The notes under the pieces: generated by a model
What the model saw: only the letters and a program-made list of their open reading frames with translations
Databases searched by the model: none
What the model was told of the DNA's origin: nothing
NCBI GenBank assembly: GCA_037389465.1
Contig: JAZARR010000179.1
Coordinates: forward strand, 2,142,501 to 2,206,500
From: Baylisascaris procyonis
Taxonomy: Eukaryota > Nematoda > Chromadorea > Rhabditida > Ascarididae
Direction of reading: 5' to 3'
DNA length: 64,000 nucleotides
Shown here: in pieces, positions 14,534 through 26,400 of the stretch
How positions within the stretch are numbered: position 1 is the first letter of the stretch
Layout of the letters: the number at the start of each line of letters is the position of its first letter
Position numbers and translations under genes: made by a program

Positions 14534-17500
14534 AGTTTCATTATTTAATAATTGATCGAATAATCGCATTTTTGTGATGTCAGAAATACGCAAGTAATAT
14601 TATCAGTGATGCTGTTTGCTTGCGGTAATATTACCAATGATGCATGCTGTTTGTCTACGGTAATATTACCAGTGATGCTGTTTGCTGACGTTAATACTAT
14701 TGATGGTATTGTTTGCCTCTGATTGTTTTCAGCATGCATAAGCGAATATTATGGAAATTCTGGTGGAGTCTTAGCTGCGTTAGGCTTGATGCACATAATG
14801 CATCATTCGGGATATTTCCTTCTTTTTTTTAAATTAAGGTTTGCTAAGGTTTTAATTAAGGGTATTGAAGGAGAGCTGCTGAGCTCATCTCTTCAGCTTA
14901 CTTAACTTCATGCTTATTTATTCAGTTTTTCAATAAGTAATATGAAGTGAAACGCGTAGCAATCATATGCAGTAAAAAAGACGTTGCATTATATTGATAA
15001 TGATTGTTGATGGCGCCATATATAAGGAAGTAACAAAAAAGATGCATCGGTCCTAAAATCGTTGCTTTGATAATATCGCCGCGTTCCAGAATCCTTCTTA
15101 CCGTATGAAATTTTTCATCGTTTCATCCTTATCGTATGCACCGTTTCTCTCTCAAAAGAATTCCTCAAACTTGAGGGATTTGCAAGACTTCCTCTAGAAT
15201 TTTTTTTTTCCTTTCTTCATCGTTTATTATCGATTTATTGTGCACGAATATTGTTGTTTCATTGAAAGTCCTCTTTTATGTTTTGTGATATATATTTTTT
15301 ATATGTTTTTTTCTGTATTGTTTTTTTTTGCTTTGGGGATATTTTTTATGCAAATAATATGTAAATTATCTCTTCAAACTTGTAATATAAAAACATTTTT
15401 CATCGTTTTATATTTGCAAATCAAATTTATGATTTTCTTAAATCATCGTCATTCTTGAGTATCGAATTGTATCACTTTGTATAATTTTATTTTTTTATTT
15501 TATTTCAACGTTCTAAAATGGAAAAACATACAAAAGAAGTGCAAACATTAACAGTAAGGAGAATCAAAACTGCAAATCTACAGTCCAAGCAAGTTGAAAT
15601 CCAATATGTAAGAGTAGCAGTAATTTGTTCATCGGAAATACTCATCCAGAGTTCAAAACCCGATGGGTTGGATGCATTAAGGATGTCGGCTGGAAGCAGA
15701 TTCCAGACCCGTAGGGTACGAAACTGGAAACTATGCAGGAGACTGTTTGTACTGCAACATCTTTAGGTAAGATGAGACTGTTGTGTATGTCGACTATAGG
15801 GAGGAGCAATATTCTGGATTGACCACAGACGAACTCGAACTGGGATAGCAGGTGGTTCCTTAACAAAGGTGAGGCGAACACACACTTCCAAAAATAATGA
15901 AGATATGAACAGAATATGGAACATAGAAAAATTATACTAAGCATTAACATCAAGAAAACCCAAATGCTTGTTGCGACGTATATGCAAGTTTGGCAACACA
16001 TCGTTGTCTTTCAGGAAAACATTTGGGAATTAGTTCGCAAGCATTTTATATTTCATTGCCTACGGGCAAGTTCACGGGCAAATAGACCGGCCGTCAATAA
16101 GCTTCGGGTTACCGCGGTCACTTATTAAGGTGCGTGGAGTACACTGCGTCTTCAGCTTACCGTTGAACTGTTTATGAAACTCTTGAACATTTCTGCCTTA
16201 TATCAAACGTTCAGCCAATCAGCATATCATACGCAATAGATTCTACAGTGCAAATAACATCGAATACTGTTAGGCCACCTGGCTTTTCGCGATCAAGCCA
16301 AAGGAAGTATTTTTGCCGTCAAGCACTGAACGTTTGGCGGAAGTCGTATAGTCTGGGTGGTCTTTTTCTGTGGTGTGCACAGCTCAAAAGTAATATACAC
16401 AAAACCCAAAAAGCAGGTAACGATTTCGTCAGCCCCGTATGAATTATCAAAACTGTACTAGGCCAATATAGTGATAGTCATTTCCAAGTTACAGCTTGTA
16501 ACACTTTTTACTCCTTCATATGGATTCTGCAAGTTTCATTTTCATTAAGAAGTTCATCGTAACGAAAACGTTACGAACAAACGATAGTTGGAAAAATAAT
16601 ATAAAATTTAACTCAAGCGATCACTAAATTTCGTTTCAATTTGCATTCAATTTATTTTCACATGAATATAAAAATTTATCAATAAACAGAATTTTGAATA
16701 AAATAGAATTTTTCGTATAAAAGTTACTCAAATCTTAAAAGCTGCTGTTTTTCAACCATTAAATTTGAATTTCCTTGGATAAACACTAAATGACAGTAAC
16801 GAATTAAGACAGCATATCTTTGCGGTAACAATTAATCAATCTTTTCTACTTTGTTATGATGAATAGGGTAGCCAAGTAATATTGTTATAGTAAACCAGTA
16901 ATAAAATTAATCAATTTGCTGAGTATTTCCTAATCGCTGAAATCATTTTTTTTTATTCAAAAAATCGGAAAAAAAAACCTGAATCCCGATGGATTTATAT
17001 TCCAAAATCGACAATCACCTCACCGCATTCCTTTTTGCAAGCTATCTATTAGCAATAGAAATTAAACGCATAAGATTGCACGTAGCATTCCAGTTTGTTT
17101 GCTCGTCAGCTGCTTAGTGCTGCGAGAATGGATCCGTCCATTTCAGCGTGTTTCCGCAAATTGATTCGTTGTTCATTTCTCATTGCTTTTGATGATATTT
17201 TTCTCTATTTCTTTGATTGTTTAAGCTCTTATATTTCTTTGAATAAGTTTTTAAACATTTTTCTTTTTTTTTTTAAATATAACTTCGAATAGGAATCACT
17301 GAGCTAAAAGCTTCAATTTCAACTATACAGTATTTTGATAGCGCATAATAGTTAAGTAACAGCAAATTTTTGAGTTTGTCTTTTTTCGGTAGAGGCCGAT
17401 GCGGCAACACATTTTAACAGAGGCCGACACATTTACAGCAACGAGGAGAAAAAATTAGTACAGGAATTGGTAATGAATAAATGGGGAGGGGGGGGGGGGT

Positions 17501-18036
17501 TCTATTTAAGTGGGAAGGATTGGTTCCTGATTTTATTCGATTACTTTCCTGATCATCAATTCAGCAGTGCTTGTTTATCCTCACAATTTACAACAGGTAT
17601 ATTGGAAGTGCTAACTTCAACTCAAAGGTTATTGACAATCACTGCAACAAATGAGCGCAATATGAGAAAGGGTTGTTTTCTTTGATGTGAATTTTTTAAA
17701 TGCGCTAAAATTGATTCGATATTATCCCATAATTGCAAACTTACAAATCATTTGTAACTATCAAAATGGTGTAAATATTTTTTATATTATATAATAAAAT
17801 TCTCACTCGTTAAAAGATTTAAATTTCTATTTTTAAGATGTGCAAAAATTCATTTATTTATTGCAATTTTTCTGAGGCGATTCTATTCATCGATTTTTGC
17901 AAAATTATTCGTGCAGAGGGTATTTGTTTTTAGTCGTTTCACTAATCAACAACAACTGCTCCACATATATCACAGATCTTCTTCGAGAAGGGATTATGTT
18001 GTAGAAATTCGCATCGGTGAACGGTGTTCTTCATCA
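14534..18036. other. Intergenic region between genes 1 and 2
   Basis: It begins with a short tandem array (14595-14721), is AT-rich to about 15.5 kb, then becomes less AT-rich between about 15.6 and 16.45 kb, where the longest frame is 119 codons on the minus strand (15642-16001). I could not assign this to any gene or transposon family. From 16.5 to 17.9 kb it is AT-rich again, with a G-run at about 17487-17500. Confidence 0.5.
14595..14721 (+). repeat. Degenerate tandem repeat, about 31-35 bp, four copies
   Basis: Units begin TAATATTA and continue with CAGTGATGCTGTTTGC-type sequence, starting at about 14595, 14626, 14661 and 14692; the last is the most diverged. Each unit carries the short palindrome GGTAATATTACC or a variant. 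It starts 62 bases after the stop codon of gene 1, so it may be transcribed in its 3' UTR. Confidence 0.85.
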
Positions 18037-21000
18037 ATGACTCTCTTCAGTGTATTTTCGATAATATTTTATTTGCTTGTGTTTATTTTATTACCAAAAA
18101 GTGTCTCGAATTGTGATAACGGTATTTGTATCGATTCGGAACGAGAAGAAATGAAAACGAAACGAGAAATTTCACTTCTCCATAGTGCTGGCAATTTATT
18201 ATGGCGAGTAAAACGTAACGATATGGCATGGCGTTCAGGTGCTGATTCGAATAAAGGATTGGTGGAGAATTTACAAAGTTAGTATTTCAAATTGTTTTAT
18301 GGAATTTTTATTTTTTTAAAAATTTTCCGAATTCAATCATAGTCATTACATACTCTTATTGGGCAAGAAAAATAATGCAAGTGGATTTAAACGATATCGT
18401 TGATGGTAATTTTATAAAATTCACTGCCATAAAATTATTCAATCTGAAATAGTGAAGTCCGATCGGTTGAATAAAACACTTCGCCCAAGAATATATTATC
18501 CAACCATGCTATCTGAAGCTATTGTTAATGTTTAAGCTATGGTACGATTAAAGCTAGAAAATGTTATAGGTAGCATGAATGGTGTGGAGCATTTCCATCG
18601 ACGTTGTTGCTATTCATCCCAATCACGTGTTCCACCTCCTTTCCCCTCCCCTCTTCCTACTCCCCGTTTCCTTCGCACCTTTTTCCCTTTTTAGAGACCC
18701 GACTGCAACATAGTAAACGTTTAATCGATAATGTATAGTGCTCGATGCTAACAGAATTCGTATATTTTTTGCCGGGAGATTTAACGGACCGGTCGGATTT
18801 GACGTATTTTAGACTTATTGAGTTTACTGCAATGATTCTTGAGTGTTATTGCGATTTCAAGATCAAACATACAGCGGCAGATGGGCAGAATATCAAGGTG
18901 GGTCCCAATACAATATCACAATTCCAAAAGATGAAGGAAGTTGGGGGTTGCCGATTTTCCCGATCTCTGTTCAGCACCACCTCGTAGCAACTTTATGTCC
19001 ACGCATCTCATATAGTAGCTCATCGTCTCTGTTTCATTGCCACATCTGTTTATTGCTATTTTTGCAGGAAACCAACTTTTTGTTGATCAACGAGTGAAGG
19101 ATGCTATGTTACGTGTTGATCGTGGTGACTTTGCACCAAGTACTCCTTATGGGGATCATCCGGTATCGATTGGTTATTCAGCTACTATTAGCGCACCTCA
19201 TATGGTAATTTTTTGTTTCCTTCTTCTACCCTGTCTACCTTGCTTTTTCTAAGTGATTTGTTTATTTCTGTAGGCAGATTATTGACGAAAGGGAAGAGAG
19301 ATTTATGCGACCATAGTTGATGTAATATTCAAGTGATGACTTGAGATTAGGCCACATTAGGCCTATACTTTCATGAAATTAGTGAAAATACGAGTGCTAT
19401 TGAGATAAGTGAGACGAAAATTTTGTTCCAGTCATGCTTACAGGAAAACTGAGGTGTGGTCGGATACACAAACTCTTTTACTTGTTGTAAATGTCTAGTA
19501 GCACCCCGAGAAGACTTTATTTTTACTTTATCCTTTCATGAATGTCGGTTTAAGTGGGATGGAGGGGGGGGGGGACTCACTCGCCTCTAAGGGAAAGACC
19601 TCCACGACCGTAAATCTACAGAAGGTGCATGTACCATTCCAATACTGCAATTCCGAACTATAATATATTGTAGCATGTAATTCTTAGTCATCATTTTGCT
19701 CAAATCTTTATTTCATCGCGATAAAACATTCACATATTGTTGTCTAGTTGTGACAAACTTTTTAAATCTCACCTTTGATTACCTCGCAAGCGTTATGATT
19801 CGTACAAAAATGTTGCTATCAATATTCCCTTCACTTATAGGCTTATTCAGCTGAATTGATTAGGCGGAACAATGTGCGAATCATTCTTCCTTTAGCTCAT
19901 ATTCATTTCGGGTCTTCTTCCATCAGATGATTTAAAATTCTATCACACCCTTGTGGGACGCTTGAATCTTTTCAAGTGACCACAGCACGAAATTAATCAA
20001 ATCAGGATGGAATGTTTTGGACGTTTTGGAGCATTCAGATTGGTCATTGGTCAGATTGGTCATTATTTCGTCATATTTCAACGTTTCAAAGAAACAGCAT
20101 TCAAACAATTTTATCGTCCGTTCAAGATTTTTCTAGAAAATTCCTTTTGGAGTATTTTTGCCGCCCATTTGAGGAGTATGGAATATCTTATGGATGAATT
20201 CCTGAAAAGATTTTTTATGATTCATTATATACTTTGCATAAGCGATAGAAATTAGTTGTTACATTTTATGCAACTTTTTACTTATTTGTGTTTTTTTATT
20301 TGCAGCATGCCACTGCACTCGAATTACTCAAAGATCATCTCAAAGAGGGCGATAAAGCATTGGATGTTGGCTCTGGATCAGGATACCTAACTGCTTGTAT
20401 GGCGATCATGGTAGGCAAATCTTAGCCACAATTGTTTCACCGAAATTTCTATTTGGAGGTAAAAGAATTTTGAGATGATCTTGTGTTGCTATGATAAATT
20501 TTTTTTGACTCCCACGTCAGAATGCTATTATTTTTGTGTAAAATTGTTTTAATAGGCTTTTCAAAAATGTTCTCTCAACAGGCTAATATTATTTAACTAA
20601 TATAAGTAATAAGAATACTATTTAAATAATATAAATAATAAGAATATTATTTAAATAATATAAATAATAAGTGAAGTGAATGAAATACTAAGCTGGAATA
20701 GGGTTTTTTTTTGCTGCTGCAAATAACTCTAATCACTTTATGCGCCCGGGCACGAAACTGTTTCCGATTTCCATAATTATTAATACTTAACATAAGGTAG
20801 AGACAGTGAAGGGTGACGATTATCTCAAACTATTTTTAGATTCCCACTAGGTAATATTTAGGGTCTAGATTTCCTACTCACTTGCAAAAGAACATCGACG
20901 GGAAACTATTCAAACGTTTTCTGACTTAACGTTGCAGCCTTTCAGAGTCTTAAGAGGCAAAATTTTGCAACGACTTTGGCATTAGAAGCTTCGCCTTCTG

Positions 21001-22325
21001 CAATTATCTTTAGCTAGATTCGTTCTTCGCTATCATTTTCGACTATTTTTAAATATCATAACGTTTTTAAACCATTTGTTCTTTATACTCTCAATACATC
21101 GATATGCAAGTGTGATATGAAATCTCAGGCTAATTTTTCAGGTTGGAAAAAGTGGCAAAGTGATTGGAATAGAGCATATTTCGGAGCTGGTTAACGATTC
21201 GATTGCAAATGTTGAGAAGCATCATGCGGATTTGATTTCAAGTGGCAGAATCCTTTTTGTTGAAGGAGATGGTCGTAAAGGATATGCTTCAGAGGCACCT
21301 TATAAGGCTATACATGTTGGTGCTGCTGCACCTAAAATTCCTGAAGCGGTATGAAACTTCTTATTAAGCTTTTCATTACTTTACTTTAATTCTTTACTAC
21401 CAGTAGTTTGATGGGTGCTTGATGATGCAAGAATTGTGCTATTATTTGTCTTCAGAGTAGGCAAGAGATATTTCCTTCCTCGTTGAAGTAACAGTTTAGG
21501 CAAGATTGGGAAATCAGAGTAAGGGTCTTCCTCATCTGAGATTTAGAAGGATTGTGGGGGAGGGGGGGGTAGAGGGAAGAGTTGATTGGCAGCCATCTTA
21601 TCTTCCTCAACTTATATAGATTATTTGACTACATTGGCCGAAAAACCCACCTCAATTTGTTTTGCTTTATTGACTCACTATTGTTTCCTCAGCACTAGAA
21701 AAATATGGGCTATATCAAGATTCCAAATATCTCAAAGCATTCTTCAGAAATTGACTTGCTTACCTTCGGAGTGCTAACTGGTTGATGAATGCACATGATA
21801 AAACAGATTAGGTAATACCTGTTGTCCTTAAAAAGCTTTTCGCAGAAACTTTTTGCGTACAAATTGTTGAAATTCAAAACATTTCTTTTTGAAAGAGATT
21901 TAATCATCGCAGTTTTAGCTTAGTTATCGAATAGGGGCTACGCTTCTTACAGCATGCTACATTTAGAGATCATTTCCTGGGGCGTGGTAATGCATCGATT
22001 CGGCATGTTTTTTTTTGTTGCAGTAATCGAAAATCATGCCTTGTAACGCATCAAGGATGGATCCATAAAACTATTCATAACAATAGAAAATTGCTCAGTT
22101 CGGATGTCTCGTTGCATTTATTAAATATATTTATATTCTAATATTCAGCTTATCGAACAATTGGCCTCTGGTGGACGAATGTTGATTCCGGTTGGTGAAG
22201 CGAATGGTCATCAACGTTTCATGCAAGTGGACAAACTTGATAGTGGTGAAGTGAAATCGACTGATCTTATGGGAGTTATATATGTACCTCTCACCGATCG
22301 AGAACGTCAAGTGGGCGATGATTGA
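18037..22325 (+). CDS. pcm-1: Protein-L-isoaspartate (D-aspartate) O-methyltransferase with N-terminal leader
   Basis: Uses S-adenosylmethionine to methylate isoaspartyl residues in aged proteins, starting their repair. Exons: 18037-18277, 19068-19204, 20306-20410, 21142-21348, 22149-22325; all phases agree, giving 288 aa. The core starts at MAWRS (residue 63), where the usual ~225-aa enzyme starts. Visible family marks: [14 protein letters not shown]-like [14 protein letters not shown], the SAM-binding [12 protein letters not shown], the GDGRKGY and AIHVGAA motifs, and the GGRMLIPVG strand. The 62 extra residues begin with a hydrophobic stretch (residues 1-23, [19 protein letters not shown]) that looks like a signal peptide or anchor. 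Translation could instead start at 18223 and give the normal cytosolic enzyme. The frame is open further upstream to 17911. The catalytic core is certain; the leader is not. Confidence 0.96.
20585..20671 (+). repeat. 29-bp tandem repeat, three copies
   Basis: Three units of AATATTATTTAAATAATATA plus nine bases, starting at 20585, 20614 and 20643, lie in pcm-1 intron 3. The last two are almost identical and the first has a few substitutions. Confidence 0.9.
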
Positions 22326-23420
22326 ATTAAATTGTTCGAATTTTCTTATTTATTTATTTTTTTTGCGGGTCAGATACTCAGCGTATCGCCATATAATAAA
22401 GGATATTGTTCCATTGTGTATATTGTGCATTAATTTTTATTTTCATTAAATATGTATTTATTTGTATAATAATATAAATTAATCTCTATAGTTGTGTATT
22501 TATTTTGCGTTAATAAACTTTTATGTGGTTATATTGCATTTTATATGTATAATTAATGGTTTAATTGCTTTTCTGCCTGGCACATATACAGATTCTGTAA
22601 AGAAATGTTTACTTGTGCTGGTTGAGGCACCACATTCATAAAGTAAAGAGCGTTACGTTTGGGAAATAAGAGGTTGTAGATTACGCAGATGGGAAGAGGA
22701 GGAAGAAAAAAAGAGGTTAAATTGTACTGGCAATTGTTTACGCTTAGAGGGAGGATAAAGAGTAAGGGTAATCCGTGGCGTGAGACCATCATATATGCAT
22801 GAGCGAAGCGTTCGATAATCTCTAAAAAGACGAGAAGGAGCTTATCCGAGATGAAAGATATCGATAATGCTGATATAACCGTGTGAAAGGGCCGGTAACC
22901 CCAATATAACGATTTCATTTGACAGCGTTAATGCTGTAGCTATCACTGTGAATTCACAGAATGAGAGTCAAGTTAGCCTTGTCAGTTCGAATAAAAAAAC
23001 GGACAAAAATTGTTAATAAATGCCTCATTTGCCATCTGCTCTCGTGATGCGATAATGAAATTCATACGCTAAGCTTATATCCGATGGTTTTATCACCTAA
23101 AGTTATCAATAAACAAGCTGGCATAATAGGAGAATGCAGATCTGTTCTATCATACTTTTGCAATTCCATATTTCCATATAAAGGATCATAGGTGCTTTCT
23201 GCTTCCACCCACGTGCATATATCGTAATAGGTGACAGCCGGATGCAGCGTTAAATGAATCGTTCTTGAAGCGGCAGTTTTAAATACGTCAGGAAAAACGA
23301 TCATTTAATTGCTGTTGCAAGCATTTGCATAATCAAGCACAAAAAAAACAACAAAATATTTACTAACGCATATAAGATAACAAGCTGGTAAATTCGTCTC
23401 TAGGTTTTCGTCGATTGTAG
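22326..23420. other. Convergent intergenic region, pcm-1 and FKBP 3' ends
   Basis: About 1.1 kb between the two stop codons, holding both 3' UTRs. Open frames on the minus strand (22553-22918, 23062-23304) show no family resemblance or splice partners. Confidence 0.6.
22512..22517 (+). terminator. Candidate polyadenylation signal of pcm-1
   Basis: A canonical AATAAA lies about 190 bases after the pcm-1 stop codon, within an AT-rich tail. An imperfect ATAATAAAG near 22392 is an alternative. Confidence 0.5.
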
Positions 23421-26400
23421 TTATAGTTCTTCTTTGACTCTCTCTGGTGGATCATCGGGCTTGATTAGTTTGGTGAGGATGATTTCGAAATGAAGGTAAG
23501 CATTCGGTGGTATTGATGGTGGACGTCCTTTTTCTCCATAAGCTAAATATATGTACAAATAAGTTTACACTATTTATCGTCGATTTCATTCATCGTACAA
23601 GTTTACAGTATAGAAAGCAGTAAAAAGCATTCTTAAAATGCTTCTCGCTCGCTTGCGAGATTTGAACCTGCGACTTATCGCTCTCCGCATAGATGCTTTA
23701 CCAATTGAGTTATTGCTGGACATTTCGCATTCTAGTATTTGTTGCTTAAGTTGCATCGACTCGACTGTCCACGCAAAGCAACAGACATGATGGACGATGC
23801 CTAACGACAACAATCGAACAAGAGAAGATATGGAAACAAAGAATAATTATTTGCATAAATCTTTTTCCATCTTTCTAGGTTAATCCATTTCGTGAAAACT
23901 CTATCTAATGCATGTTTTATTCTATTTAAAAGATAACGTCTATAATAACGTTTCGGCACTGTTATATTATTTTCATATTTTATAATTTTTTGCCAAATGT
24001 GTAGTGCTATAATTTTTTTTTCTACGGTATCCACATAAACTTAGATTTCTAATCAAAAATCAAAAAGAATCAAGATAAAAGAAAATAATATTGAAATTTA
24101 AAAAATTCAACGACTATTAACAAGGAGAATTACCAAGATCAGGTGGTATCACAACTTTTCGTCGTTCTCCTTCACACATTCCCATCATTGCTTGATACAT
24201 TCCAGGAATCACCTTTAAATATTCCCGGTGAAGAGACTGCTTCTTTGAGATATAAACAAGAAAACAGGAAACGATTAGCTTATATATCACAAGCTATTAG
24301 CTAATAGCAGCGTATCAGCTAATCTTATCAGCTATCAGCCGATAGTAATATATCGGCTAATCTTGACAATCAAAGAAGATTTTGAAGAGTTTTCTTTATC
24401 AGTTTCAAGCTAAATGTTTTTCTTCCAAAACCGTTAAGCGAATGAAGCAAATTACTAAGATAAAGAAAGTCATACTTCTTATAAAATAAAAATACGTTTC
24501 TATGAGTCGAGGTTAATCATTTTGCACATCAAACACTCTAATAACAACAATTGTATTCCAGCATAAATTAATTATTCATCTTTCTATAAAGCAACGAGAA
24601 AACGGTGAACACATATTCCTTCTAAAGGATTTCGAAAAGCTTCTCTTTGTGAATGATTGCAAAGATGCTCTAGAAGTTGCAATTTTGTGCAATTTTTTTG
24701 TAATTTTGCAATTTGCAATTTGCACTTTCCTTGATGTGAATTTTAAACTTAGTGTATAGCAGTGATTTTTATTTTTATATAACGGATCTTTCTATCTCAA
24801 GAGACTGGATCTTTTTCTTACCGGTTATTTTTAATTCTCCACTTGCCAAAATGAAATCGATTTAATTCGCAAACCTGTCCTGAAGCGAGTTTAAAGACGA
24901 ATGGTTGTTCACGTTGTTCACTCGAATCGATGAATGTACCATCTTGTAAGTGAACTTTATATTCTTGATGAATCGTATCACCAGGCTCAGCTTTTCGACA
25001 TTTGTCATCGTCGATTTTATGCGTCACCTTTAAATCTAATCGTTAAATATCGTCAAATATTCTCAATAATGGTCATTACAATTTGAAATTTACTAAGGCA
25101 ACATATACCTAATTATGAAATAAATACCCTTCTGATGGTCATTTCCTCTTGATCGTTAAAGAAGAAACCTTAGTAGGAAGCGGTCAACAATTCAGAAATA
25201 AATGAAAATATATTTAATGTTCATCCTAAACATTAATTATACAAAACTTAAGTTCTTGTCTACTATACTAATAGAAAATTATGAATGTAGTAAGAATTGC
25301 CCGATCTTTGAAGTCATATCGTGAAAAAAAAATTTGTACTCTTTGTCTAAACATGAAAACCGGAATAGAAAGAGATATTCCTGCAAATTTATCACTGTAA
25401 CGTTTCATATTACTTTTTTCATGATTTGGATTGCTGCTAGGCACTATTTTTTCCGTAAAATTTTGCCCACTGCATTTTTCTGGTGATCTCCAATTTTATT
25501 TCCTTTGAAAGCTAATAAAAAAAAAACTTGAGGTGCTATTTTATAGATGAGAAACGATTAACCTCAATTAGAAGACCATTGTCCTCGAGCCATTTGTCGC
25601 CTGGAACTGGTCTGAAGATACTAACTAATTCAACGAAATAGTAGAGTGTAGTACCCGGTTTAATTCCGTCATCTTCTCTGCCTTCTTCAGCAAATGCCGC
25701 TTCCGGTGGAATTACTAATCGACGCTGCTCACCAACACACATATCTCTCATTGCTGAATCCATTCCACGTATCACTTGTCCTCCTCCTAATACAAATTTA
25801 AACCTGCAATTCGTTTACTTCAATAACAACTGCAATAAATTTCTATCATATTGAAATAGTTTTCATTAATGAAGCATTGCAAAGATACTCAAAAAATTGC
25901 AATTTTTTGCAATTGCTGATTTGCAATATTCTGAGAGTAAATTTTTAACTCGACCAGTAATTAGCATATTTCTATTAGCACATATTTTTTTACTGTTTGC
26001 AACAACTCATTGACTATCGAATATCTAAACAAACGTAATATCTAAAGAAACTCAACTACCAACTGATAATCTTTCGAATTTGAGAGAGTTGCGTAAAGAG
26101 GAAGATCGCTATCATCAGTGATGATAGCTATGTGGATAGATTTGAAGAAAAAATTTTTTGTAACATTTTTTTTTTACCGAAAAAAAATTTTTTATAACTG
26201 GCATAATATATTACTATTATATATTCAAAATCGTGGTTTCCAATGAAAAGCTGTGCTTATATTTTATTCTTTTTCATTATTTGCTATTCACATTAAAGTT
26301 GAATAATGCTTGCAGTTTCGAATTTGAATTGAATATGCGATTCTCTTCTTCTATCATGTTATTCGTTTTTGGATCGTGTTTCCATAGGGTATTATGTGTG

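Noticed and set aside
14626..14669. TAATATTAC nonamer, the same string as the nick site of certain circular ssDNA virus origins.
   Set aside because: It lies in a local tandem repeat of palindromic AT words with no Rep gene, stem-loop of the right form or iterons; chance in AT-rich DNA.
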